Of a DNA stretch of 13,652 bases, positions 7,923 through 13,652 are shown one piece after another (the stretch's first letter is position 1; each line of letters starts with the position of its first letter). A program made the translations under genes and the position numbers. The DNA comes from JAEUUM01 sp038326165 (GTDB lineage Bacteria > Bacteroidota > Bacteroidia > Chitinophagales > Saprospiraceae). The notes beneath the pieces are model-generated. The model searched no databases and was not told where the DNA came from. It was given only the letters and a program-made list of their open reading frames with translations. The DNA lies in the NCBI GenBank assembly GCA_038326165.1, contig JBBQJT010000068.1:1-13652 (forward strand), written 5' to 3'.

Positions 7923-7952
7923 TTTCATGAAACAAGTAAAGATTTCATGAAA
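7923..7952. repeat. Two copies of palindrome TTTCATGAAA in convergent gap
   Basis: TTTCATGAAA occurs at 7923-7932 and 7943-7952, 20 bp apart centre to centre. Each copy is self-complementary and the two can pair into a 10-bp stem with a 10-nt loop. They fill most of the 59-bp gap between the convergent rpoD and peptidase genes. A terminator without a U-tract or a paired protein-binding site are both possible. Confidence 0.6.
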
Positions 7953-7971
7953 TTATCAGCTTATTGATATC

Positions 7972-10152
7972 TTACTTCAAATTGTCGATAAAGTAATCAC
8001 TAACTTTTCTCATCAAGTGGACTCGGTCTCGGCCTTGAACATTATGTAAATGTCCAGGATATACGAAGTAATCCAGCTGTATCCCTTTATCAACTGCTGC
8101 CTTTAGGTATTTCAAACTATGCTGCCAAACCACCACATCATCCGAGGTACCATGAATCAGCATAAGTTTTCCCTTAAGTTTATCGACATATTGAAACAAG
8201 CTTGATTTGGCATAACCATCAGGATTGGTTGCGGGTGTATCCATATAACGTTCGGTGTACATCACTTCATAAAATGACCAATCAATCACAGGCCCACCTG
8301 CCACGCCAATTTTGAATACCTCAGGTGTTCGAGTCATCATGGATGTTGTCATAAATCCTCCATAGCTCCAACCAAAAACGCCCATTTTTTCGCCATCAAC
8401 AAAAGACAAACTTTTTAGGTAATCCACTCCTTTCATTTGATCGTTTATTTCATTTGTTCCTAAAGTACGGAAACTGGCCTGTTCAAAGGCTTTTCCTCTA
8501 TTGGCACTTCCTCTATTGTCCATAGTAAATACAATGAACCCTCGCTGTGCCATGTACTGAAACAACATATCACCACCGCCCAGCCAAGTATCCGTTACCA
8601 TTTGAACTCCTGGGCCACCATAAACGTAAACCATAACTGGGTATTTTTTATTGGGATCAAAGTCAATTGGTTTAATCATTCTGCAATTCAAAACGGTATT
8701 GTCATCAGCCCTGAGAGTCAATAATTCTACTTCTCCAAGCAGGTAATCTTTCATTGGATTATCAGAGATCAACAAATTATCATTTCTGTCATTCTGAACG
8801 TGGATAATATCTATAATCTTGGGGACTTTTAAACTGCTATTTGTGTTTATAAAGGCAGTATAATCACTATTAAAGCTTGCTGAATTTGTACCTGAAAGCT
8901 TTGATAATTTCCTTACAAGTCCTGTCGAAACACTTGAAACATAAATTTGACGATCAATTTTATCTTGTTCAACTGCCTGAAAAAATAATTCGGTTCCCGA
9001 TGGGTTAAAGCCATATACTTCAGTTACTTCCAAAGGAACTCCTTTGTTTTGTATTAGGTCTCTGATCATGCCAGAATTCAAATCATACAAATAGGCATGG
9101 TTCCAACCATTTCGTTTACTTTGCCAAATGTATTGTGCTGGATTATTTGGCAAAAATTGCATGGGATGAAGTGGTTGAACATATTTTTCGTCAAGCTCTT
9201 CAAAGATCATCTTCAAAAACTTACCTGACTTTGCGTCGTATTGATTGAGTCTTAACGTGTTTTGGTCACGATTTAATACCGCAACGTAAATCGACTTTTC
9301 ATCTGGAGCCCAAGCAATATTGGTTAGATATTGTTCAGCAGGCAATCCAGTTTTCAAATAAACCACTTTGCCTAATTTCATGTTATACAGTCCGACAGTA
9401 ACATGGTGACTTTTGTTGCCTGCCATTGGATATTTAATCATGGTAGTGCCTGATGGTCTGTTATCAAGCTCCATGATTGGATAATCTGTAACCATCCGTT
9501 GATCCATTCTGTAAAAGGCAAGAACTTGCCCAGAAGGAGACCAAAAGCTTCCTTTCGATATGCCAAATTCATCACGATGCACCGACTGGCCACAAACGAT
9601 ATTATTATCTTTCTCACTAGTGACCGCTTTGAAACTTTTCTTGTTGGCATTATAAACCCATAAATTGTTATCGATGGTGTAGGCAATATGCTTAACAGGA
9701 TTTTCACTGTCCTCGTAAAAAGCTTTTTCAGGCAAGGCAATTTCCTTGTTGAATGTGACCACACTTTTTTCATTTGTTGAAAAAGAATAAATCCCTTTGA
9801 CATTCCTTATTTCTATAGTATTGTTTTTGGAACTGCTAATTATTCCCCACGAAGTCAAGGTATCCCTTGTATTTGATCTAAGAATCAAATTAATTTCTTT
9901 TAAAGAAAAGCTTGATTCAATTTTACCTTGAATTGAATTAAATAAAACCAATGACTGGTTATCGTTGATAAAAATTACATTATTACTTCCGTTTACCCAT
10001 TGCAATTGAGCCAGCCTTTTAGGTGCCAGTGAGCTTCTTTGTTTCAAAATGGCATCTTCAAGAGTCAACATTTTTTGTTGACCGAATACTTGAAAACCAA
10101 TCAACAGTCCCAAAACTAGCAGCGGCAGACGATTTTTCAACAGCAATTTCAT
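7972..10152 (-). CDS. DPP-IV-like serine peptidase (S9), exported
   Basis: A 726-residue S9B-type peptidase that removes N-terminal dipeptides, typically Xaa-Pro, from peptides outside the cytoplasm. The signal peptide is about residues 1-25 (MKLLLKNRLPLLVLGLLIGF, cut near FGQQ). A beta-propeller DPP-IV N-terminal domain runs about residues 90-470, and an alpha/beta hydrolase domain about 490-726. The catalytic triad is S596 in GWSYGGFM, D671 in HGTSDDVVVW and H701 in YPGHLHN. YVYGGPG supplies the oxyanion Tyr. The substrate N-terminus-binding acidic pair is D194-E195 (VHRDEFGI) rather than Glu-Glu, common in bacterial relatives. The length is typical. The ATG at 10152 gives the signal peptide and sits 20 bp after a TAGCTTTG box. 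No T9SS tail is present, so it is probably periplasmic. It shares a direction with the Omp28-like gene upstream, but a terminator separates them. Confidence 0.93.
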   Translation of the reverse strand: MKLLLKNRLPLLVLGLLIGFQVFGQQKMLTLEDAILKQRSSLAPKRLAQLQWVNGSNNVIFINDNQSLVLFNSIQGKIESSFSLKEINLILRSNTRDTLTSWGIISSSKNNTIEIRNVKGIYSFSTNEKSVVTFNKEIALPEKAFYEDSENPVKHIAYTIDNNLWVYNANKKSFKAVTSEKDNNIVCGQSVHRDEFGISKGSFWSPSGQVLAFYRMDQRMVTDYPIMELDNRPSGTTMIKYPMAGNKSHHVTVGLYNMKLGKVVYLKTGLPAEQYLTNIAWAPDEKSIYVAVLNRDQNTLRLNQYDAKSGKFLKMIFEELDEKYVQPLHPMQFLPNNPAQYIWQSKRNGWNHAYLYDLNSGMIRDLIQNKGVPLEVTEVYGFNPSGTELFFQAVEQDKIDRQIYVSSVSTGLVRKLSKLSGTNSASFNSDYTAFINTNSSLKVPKIIDIIHVQNDRNDNLLISDNPMKDYLLGEVELLTLRADDNTVLNCRMIKPIDFDPNKKYPVMVYVYGGPGVQMVTDTWLGGGDMLFQYMAQRGFIVFTMDNRGSANRGKAFEQASFRTLGTNEINDQMKGVDYLKSLSFVDGEKMGVFGWSYGGFMTTSMMTRTPEVFKIGVAGGPVIDWSFYEVMYTERYMDTPATNPDGYAKSSLFQYVDKLKGKLMLIHGTSDDVVVWQHSLKYLKAAVDKGIQLDYFVYPGHLHNVQGRDRVHLMRKVSDYFIDNLK

Positions 10153-10172
10153 GATAATTAAAATTTAGAGGG

Positions 10173-10180
10173 CAAAGCTA
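10173..10180 (-). promoter_or_regulatory. Bacteroidota -7 box of the DPP-IV-like gene
   Basis: TAGCTTTG, the same octamer as at pepD, ends 20 bp before the ATG at 10152. It directly abuts the T-tract of the upstream gene's terminator, so the -33 region lies within the terminator stem (TTTC near 10198-10201 is the only weak candidate). Confidence 0.6.
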
Positions 10181-10218
10181 AAAAAAAAGAGCTGCCAGAA
10201 AGTATATCTGACAGCTCT
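10180..10218 (-). terminator. Terminator of the Omp28-like gene
   Basis: On the minus strand AGAGCTGTCAG (10218-10208) pairs with CTGGCAGCTCT (10198-10188) with one G-U pair around a 9-nt loop, then a run of eight to nine T. It lies about 20 bp after the stop codon. Confidence 0.92.
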
Positions 10219-10239
10219 AAACGTATATTTTATTGAATA

Positions 10240-12279
10240 TTATCTAACAATAGTCAACTGACGAGCTGAACCAAATGATTTGCCATTTGACAACTGGTAA
10301 GTATAAACACCTTGCGTTAAAGTTGAAACATCAACTCTTTGCTCAGTTACACCAGCAGCGAAAACATCATTCAGCACGGGACGACCCATCATGTCAAATA
10401 TAGTTAGAGTCATTTCTTCTTTTGAAGGCGCGCTCAATCTTACGTATGTGAACTCATTTGCAGGATTTGGATAGTTTTGACCCATTTTCAATGCTTCTAT
10501 TGCTTGGTCGAATTCTGTATCAGTCAACTTACCGTGGAACCAGTCATGAGTTGTTGCCATAATTCCAGTAGCTACTGATTGTAAGTTGACCATTTCAAGA
10601 CCAATACCCAAAACAACTGCTTTGAAAGAGCCATGATTAGCACGCACAGCACAATTCTTATTATTCTGATAAGTCATAAAACCATAACCTTCAGGTGCAA
10701 TTGCATCCATTTCATCGGGATAGTAATTGGCACTGCCATATGATTGCTTAATACCAGACGGAAGTGAAGTTCCATAAACAGCATCAGTAGCAACAGCCTT
10801 AATTTGTGTATTGGCAGTTCCACCGTCAGCCTTGAAGTTAGCACTGAAATAATCAGTAAACAAACTCTTCGTGAATGCAGTGCCATTGGCATTTACATCT
10901 CCTGAAGCCATATCCCAACCAGCGTCTTGACCAGCGATCATCAAATTACCTCCAGTATCCATAAAATCCTGAAAATATGATGCCATTTCGTCTGTCATAG
11001 CAGGGAATGTCCATCCAATGCTATAATAGATATGATCTACTTCATCAAGTACATTAGCCTGAAATCCTTTTAGAACCAAGGTTGATCCAACCCTTCCTCT
11101 TGCAGATTCGTTAACAGCAACCAAACCATCTTCGTAAGGTTGAAATAAGTCAGGATTACCTGTCGCAGGTTTATTATCTGAAACTATTATAAGGTCAGTT
11201 ACACCAGATATTACAATATAAGCAAACTGTTGTAAAGCATTCGAAGCACCAGAAATTATCCCAGCTTGGAAATCGCCAATACCAGGTAATTGACCAACTG
11301 TAACGTGCAGTGAACCGCTCGTTACTGAATTGGCTAGCAAATTGATTTGATCACCATCTCCATATTCCAGGCCGTTAACCTTAACATGAGCTGACCAATC
11401 TGAAGGCCAAGTACCAGTTAAAGAAACTGTTACTATTTCGTCGATTTCGCCAATATTAGCCATTGTAAAATCGAAATCATTTCCATTGGTTTTATCACCT
11501 TTTTGGAAAGTTTCTGTTTCAACATTTGAACCTTCAACATTCAATGTTCCTTCAAAACCAGCTTGAAGTACAGCTTTAGAAGCTGTCTCTTGAATGTAAA
11601 CTAATGGATACATTTGATCTTCAGCCCAAACTGTACCGTTTACATTATAAGTATAAGTAAATGTTACTGTTTCGCCAATTCCAGTTGGGATATATGCTTC
11701 ACCTGAAAATCCATTTCCTAAGAATTTACGGAACACGTTAGGAAAATCTTTTTCTCCATTTGAACCTGGAGGATTTGCATAAACGATCTCTTTTTCAACC
11801 ACCATTGAACGAATGATATATGAACCTGTAGGCACATCACCCAATTGTAGAACAGAAACCACAACAGTGTGCAGTCCTGCGCTGTCATCAGTATCAGTAA
11901 CTTTAATTCTAACTGGACTTATACCAGCTTGATCTACACTTACCTGACTCACGTTTGTCGGACTTCCAACATTAACACCATCAACAATCATATTGGGAAC
12001 ACCCATAACCCCATAAAGACCAACAGCAGCCGCAACCTCTGGAGCGTTCGCAGCATTCATTGGATCTACACCAGGCCACGATGTGTGGTATGCCACGTGC
12101 GCCATTGAAAAGGCATTGACATTGTAAATAGCTGAAAAAGCAGGGTTTTGAGTCGCACAAGGACCACAACTTGCTTGAGTAAAATGCTCATAAAGCTTTA
12201 TTCTCTTGGCCTGAGCCTCCAAAGAGGAAACGCTCATTACCGAAAAAATCAAAAAAAGAAAAAGGTAGACGTGTTTCAT
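10240..12279 (-). CDS. Omp28-like thioredoxin-fold protein with T9SS tail
   Basis: A 679-residue secreted protein. The signal peptide is about residues 1-23 (MKHVYLFLFLIFSVMSVSSL then EAQA). Residues 25-110 form a thioredoxin-like domain with CGPC (C38, C41) after HFTQAS and a cis-Pro-type loop MGVPNMIVDG (P95), as in Omp28-related proteins of Bacteroidota. Residues 120-345 look like beta-rich domains. Residues 358-480 (TDLIIVSDNKP, then HIYYSIGW, DFMDTGGNLMIAGQDAGWDM) resemble the flavodoxin or amidotransferase-like fold seen in other T9SS cargo. A type A sorting domain begins at NYPNPANEF (residue 602) and ends LTIVR. A disulphide-related role on the surface or in the medium is possible but unproven. 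The ATG at 12279 gives the signal peptide; a terminator follows. Its own promoter is proposed at 12319-12349. Confidence 0.88.
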   Translation of the reverse strand: MKHVYLFLFLIFSVMSVSSLEAQAKRIKLYEHFTQASCGPCATQNPAFSAIYNVNAFSMAHVAYHTSWPGVDPMNAANAPEVAAAVGLYGVMGVPNMIVDGVNVGSPTNVSQVSVDQAGISPVRIKVTDTDDSAGLHTVVVSVLQLGDVPTGSYIIRSMVVEKEIVYANPPGSNGEKDFPNVFRKFLGNGFSGEAYIPTGIGETVTFTYTYNVNGTVWAEDQMYPLVYIQETASKAVLQAGFEGTLNVEGSNVETETFQKGDKTNGNDFDFTMANIGEIDEIVTVSLTGTWPSDWSAHVKVNGLEYGDGDQINLLANSVTSGSLHVTVGQLPGIGDFQAGIISGASNALQQFAYIVISGVTDLIIVSDNKPATGNPDLFQPYEDGLVAVNESARGRVGSTLVLKGFQANVLDEVDHIYYSIGWTFPAMTDEMASYFQDFMDTGGNLMIAGQDAGWDMASGDVNANGTAFTKSLFTDYFSANFKADGGTANTQIKAVATDAVYGTSLPSGIKQSYGSANYYPDEMDAIAPEGYGFMTYQNNKNCAVRANHGSFKAVVLGIGLEMVNLQSVATGIMATTHDWFHGKLTDTEFDQAIEALKMGQNYPNPANEFTYVRLSAPSKEEMTLTIFDMMGRPVLNDVFAAGVTEQRVDVSTLTQGVYTYQLSNGKSFGSARQLTIVR

Positions 12280-12318
12280 ATTAAAAATTTAATTTTGACT
12301 GAGTTAATTAAGACTGTA

Positions 12319-12349
12319 CGAAATTACGCATTGTTTGGCATTATTCAAT
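12319..12349 (-). promoter_or_regulatory. Candidate promoter of the Omp28-like gene
   Basis: On the minus strand ATTG (12349-12346), 19 bp, then TAATTTCG (12326-12319) fits the TTTG-N19-TAnnTTTG layout with one mismatch in each box. It predicts a leader of about 30 nt. Confidence 0.45.
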
Positions 12350-12352
12350 GCC
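12337..12352. repeat. Palindrome overlapping the -33 region
   Basis: GGCATTATTCAATGCC is a perfect 6-bp inverted repeat with a 4-nt centre. It covers the proposed -33 box of the Omp28-like gene, so it could be an operator. It could also be part of a weak end signal for the methyltransferase gene upstream. Confidence 0.5.
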
Positions 12353-12376
12353 TTCAAAATTAAAAAAATATTTTTT

Positions 12377-12856
12377 TTAAAACAGATTGTTAGGCAATGC
12401 AATTCCCTCGTGTTTTAATAGCCATTCTTTTCTTGAAATCCCACCAGAATATCCAATTAAATCCCCCTCCGATCCCACAACTCTGTGGCAAGGAATCACG
12501 ATGAGTATTTTATTTTTTCCGTTTGTTTGCCCTACTGCTCGTGACTTATGCACCTGTCCTATTTTCATTGCCACATCCTTATAACTTTTAGTTTTGCCAA
12601 AGGGAATATTTACTACTTCATTTAGGACTAATTTTGAAAAGTCTGAACCATTCATTTCCAATGGAAGTTCAAATTTTTTACGTTTATTTTCAAAGTATTC
12701 CCCCAATTGCAAAACCGCCAAACGCGTGACATAATGCTCGTTATTTGCCAAAGTAGGCTCATCAGTAAAAGCAATTGAAGTGATTGCTCTTTCATTGGAT
12801 TGAATCAGTATATGTCCAATAGGACTTTCAATTAGTTGAGAGTATAACGCTGGCAT
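12377..12856 (-). CDS. ogt: Methylated-DNA--protein-cysteine methyltransferase
   Basis: A 159-residue suicide repair protein that moves O6-alkyl groups from guanine in DNA to its own cysteine. The hallmark IPCHRVVGSEG holds the acceptor Cys123, followed by LIGYSGG. The preceding NIPFGKTKSYKDVA and RAVGQTNGKN form the helix-turn-helix and arginine finger region. The N-terminal half (ESPIGHILIQSNERAI) is the usual ribonuclease-H-like domain. Length is normal for a single-domain Ogt/MGMT with no Ada domain. I chose the ATG at 12856, not the longer frame from 12949: the extra 31 residues have no family match, and a TATCTTTG -7 box sits inside that extension. It lies downstream of ssb copy 2 on the same strand but with its own promoter and a terminator between. 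Confidence 0.93.
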   Translation of the reverse strand: MPALYSQLIESPIGHILIQSNERAITSIAFTDEPTLANNEHYVTRLAVLQLGEYFENKRKKFELPLEMNGSDFSKLVLNEVVNIPFGKTKSYKDVAMKIGQVHKSRAVGQTNGKNKILIVIPCHRVVGSEGDLIGYSGGISRKEWLLKHEGIALPNNLF

Positions 12857-12879
12857 GTGATTGGATGATTTCAAATCGC

Positions 12880-12887
12880 CAAAGATA
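12880..12887 (-). promoter_or_regulatory. Bacteroidota -7 box of ogt
   Basis: TATCTTTG matches TAnnTTTG and ends 23 bp before the ATG at 12856, supporting that start. The -33 box at 19-bp spacing is poor (TATT); a TTTTTGG lies slightly too close. Confidence 0.6.
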
Positions 12888-13149
12888 CCTGTATCCTTAA
12901 ACCAAAAATACGTTTTAGCGGATTTTGCCCTTAGGGTCTTTAGAGCCAAAAGCTATCGGACTCTGAGCAAAGCTCCATGAGTTGACAAAAGTCTTTGATT
13001 TTTCGACTTTAAGGCCAAGATATTTAAAAAATCATCACGGGTTAACCTCTTATGAGCCTGATATGAGTGTAGGAGTCGCCAGCCTGAACAGATTTTTGGA
13101 ACAACCAAAAATTAAGTCGATTCAGGGTCTAACGCTGAATTTGGGTTAT
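12888..13149. other. Intergenic region between ssb copy 2 and ogt
   Basis: No gene is supported. A plus-strand open frame from a TTG at 12982 runs through the ssb terminator and into the ssb 3' end on the other strand. It has no ATG start or familiar motif, so I read it as chance, or at best an old remnant. Confidence 0.55.
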
Positions 13150-13181
13150 ACAAAACAAGCCCCAAGTCAAGGACTTGAGGC
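13150..13181 (-). terminator. Terminator of ssb copy 2
   Basis: On the minus strand GCCTCAAGTC (13181-13172) pairs with GACTTGGGGC (13168-13159) with one G-U pair and a tight 3-nt loop, followed by TTGTTTTG. It lies 24 bp after the ssb stop codon. Confidence 0.78.
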
Positions 13182-13204
13182 TATTATAAATGCTTACTTT
13201 GAAA

Positions 13205-13588
13205 CTAAGATTCTACTTGTGATTCCACTTGTGGTTCTATTTGAGATTCTTGAACTGATTTTGAAATTTTTACCAGTTCGTTGGCATTGATTTCTGCAAT
13301 GTTCAACTTCACGCCTTCTTTATTCGTGTATTGACGATACTGCAACTTGCCGTTGATTGCCAATTCATTGCCTTTCTGGATGGTTCCATCAATGCTTTCG
13401 GCTACTTTACCCCAAACAACTACATTGTGCCATTGGGTATCACTTTTCCATTCTCCATCCTGAGCTTTGTAGCGGTCTGATGTTGCAAGTGAAAATTTTA
13501 CCAACTTTCTATCTCCTTCAAATGTGATAGTTTCTGGATCTTTGCCTACGTGTCCGATTAATTGAACGTTGTTTCTTAACTGATTCAT
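13205..13588 (-). CDS. ssb: Single-stranded DNA-binding protein (short SSB, copy 2)
   Basis: A 127-residue SSB with the same OB-fold motifs as copy 1 (VQLIGHVGKDPE, TSDRYK, DTQWHNVVVWG, KGNELAINGKLQYRQY) over residues 1-110. It keeps the aromatic residues W47, W53 and W59, which probably contribute to ssDNA contact. Where copy 1 ends, copy 2 has a Glu/Gln tail QESQIEPQVESQVES built from a 4-residue repeat, with no Pro-Phe tip. The tail is mildly acidic but is not a canonical SSB-Ct. The first 25 codons and 64 bp upstream are identical to copy 1. It points inward, convergent in sense with copy 1 across the whole window. It is close to a DNA-repair methyltransferase, though a terminator separates them. 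Confidence 0.93.
   Translation of the reverse strand: MNQLRNNVQLIGHVGKDPETITFEGDRKLVKFSLATSDRYKAQDGEWKSDTQWHNVVVWGKVAESIDGTIQKGNELAINGKLQYRQYTNKEGVKLNIAEINANELVKISKSVQESQIEPQVESQVES
13208..13249 (-). repeat. 12-bp tandem repeat at the 3' end of ssb copy 2
   Basis: About three and a half units read on the minus strand as GAATCTCAAATA, GAACCACAAGTG, GAATCACAAGTA and GAATCT, just before the stop codon. They encode E-(S/P)-Q-(I/V) repeats that form the protein tail. Confidence 0.85.
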
Positions 13589-13652
13589 GATTTTTTGCTT
13601 TTTGACTTTAATTAATTGCTTTTAACACTCATGTTCTTTTTTGTGATGATCA
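13512..13652. repeat. Right arm of exact 141-bp inverted terminal repeat
   Basis: Exact reverse complement of 1-141. The outer edge coincides with the end of the window, and the inner edge lies within codon 26 of ssb copy 2. Confidence 0.97.

Noticed and set aside
12359..12380. A/T-only palindrome after ogt as a terminator
   Set aside because: The stem has no G-C pair, so it is unlikely to form a stable terminator.
12857..12949. N-terminal extension of 31 residues on the methyltransferase
   Set aside because: It has no family resemblance and contains the TATCTTTG promoter box; the ATG at 12856 gives a normal-length protein.
12982..13290. Plus-strand open frame of about 100 codons between ogt and ssb copy 2
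   Set aside because: It starts at a TTG, shows no recognisable motif, crosses the ssb terminator and overlaps the ssb 3' end on the other strand.
1..13652. Composite transposon or phage-like element with terminal inverted repeats
   Set aside because: No transposase, integrase, resolvase or phage gene lies between the arms, the content is housekeeping genes, and the arms extend into ssb coding sequence with a length suggestive of an assembly k-mer.

Overview
The window is low-GC DNA from a member of the Bacteroidota. The signs are T9SS (por) C-terminal sorting domains, a 287-residue RpoD without region 1.1, promoters with the TAnnTTTG -7 element, a PepD-type M20 dipeptidase, a DPP-IV-like S9 peptidase, and an LRR plus carboxy-terminal repeat surface protein of the kind common in Flavobacteriia and Saprospiria. 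I cannot fix the genus.

Layout from left to right: a short ssb (65-415, +) with a terminator; a decayed, T9SS-exported leucine-rich-repeat surface protein (543-2815, -) with three separate lesions; an unusually long AT-rich intergenic stretch (2816-3641) holding a sigma-54-type promoter and a candidate small RNA that ends in a textbook terminator; a cytosolic TPR protein (+); pepD (-), sharing a bidirectional terminator with the TPR gene; rpoD (+); a periplasmic DPP-IV-like peptidase (-); a secreted thioredoxin-like Omp28-type T9SS protein (-); an O6-methylguanine-DNA methyltransferase (-); and a second ssb (-).

Most genes are ordinary chromosomal housekeeping or secretion genes, each apparently with its own promoter or terminator. 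I see no mobile element, CRISPR array, phage region or defence cluster, and no tRNA or rRNA. The two peptidases (PepD in the cytosol, DPP-IV-like outside it) fit peptide scavenging. The two T9SS cargo genes imply a type IX secretion system elsewhere in the genome.

The two ends of the window are exact reverse complements over 141 bp, covering the ssb upstream region and the first 25 codons of each ssb. The match stops abruptly at base 142. Because 141 is also a common maximum assembly k-mer, this may mark contig ends in a longer repeat rather than true element termini. The most interesting candidates are the sigma-54/sRNA unit, the mosaic ssb pair with the inverted repeat, and the recently broken surface protein.
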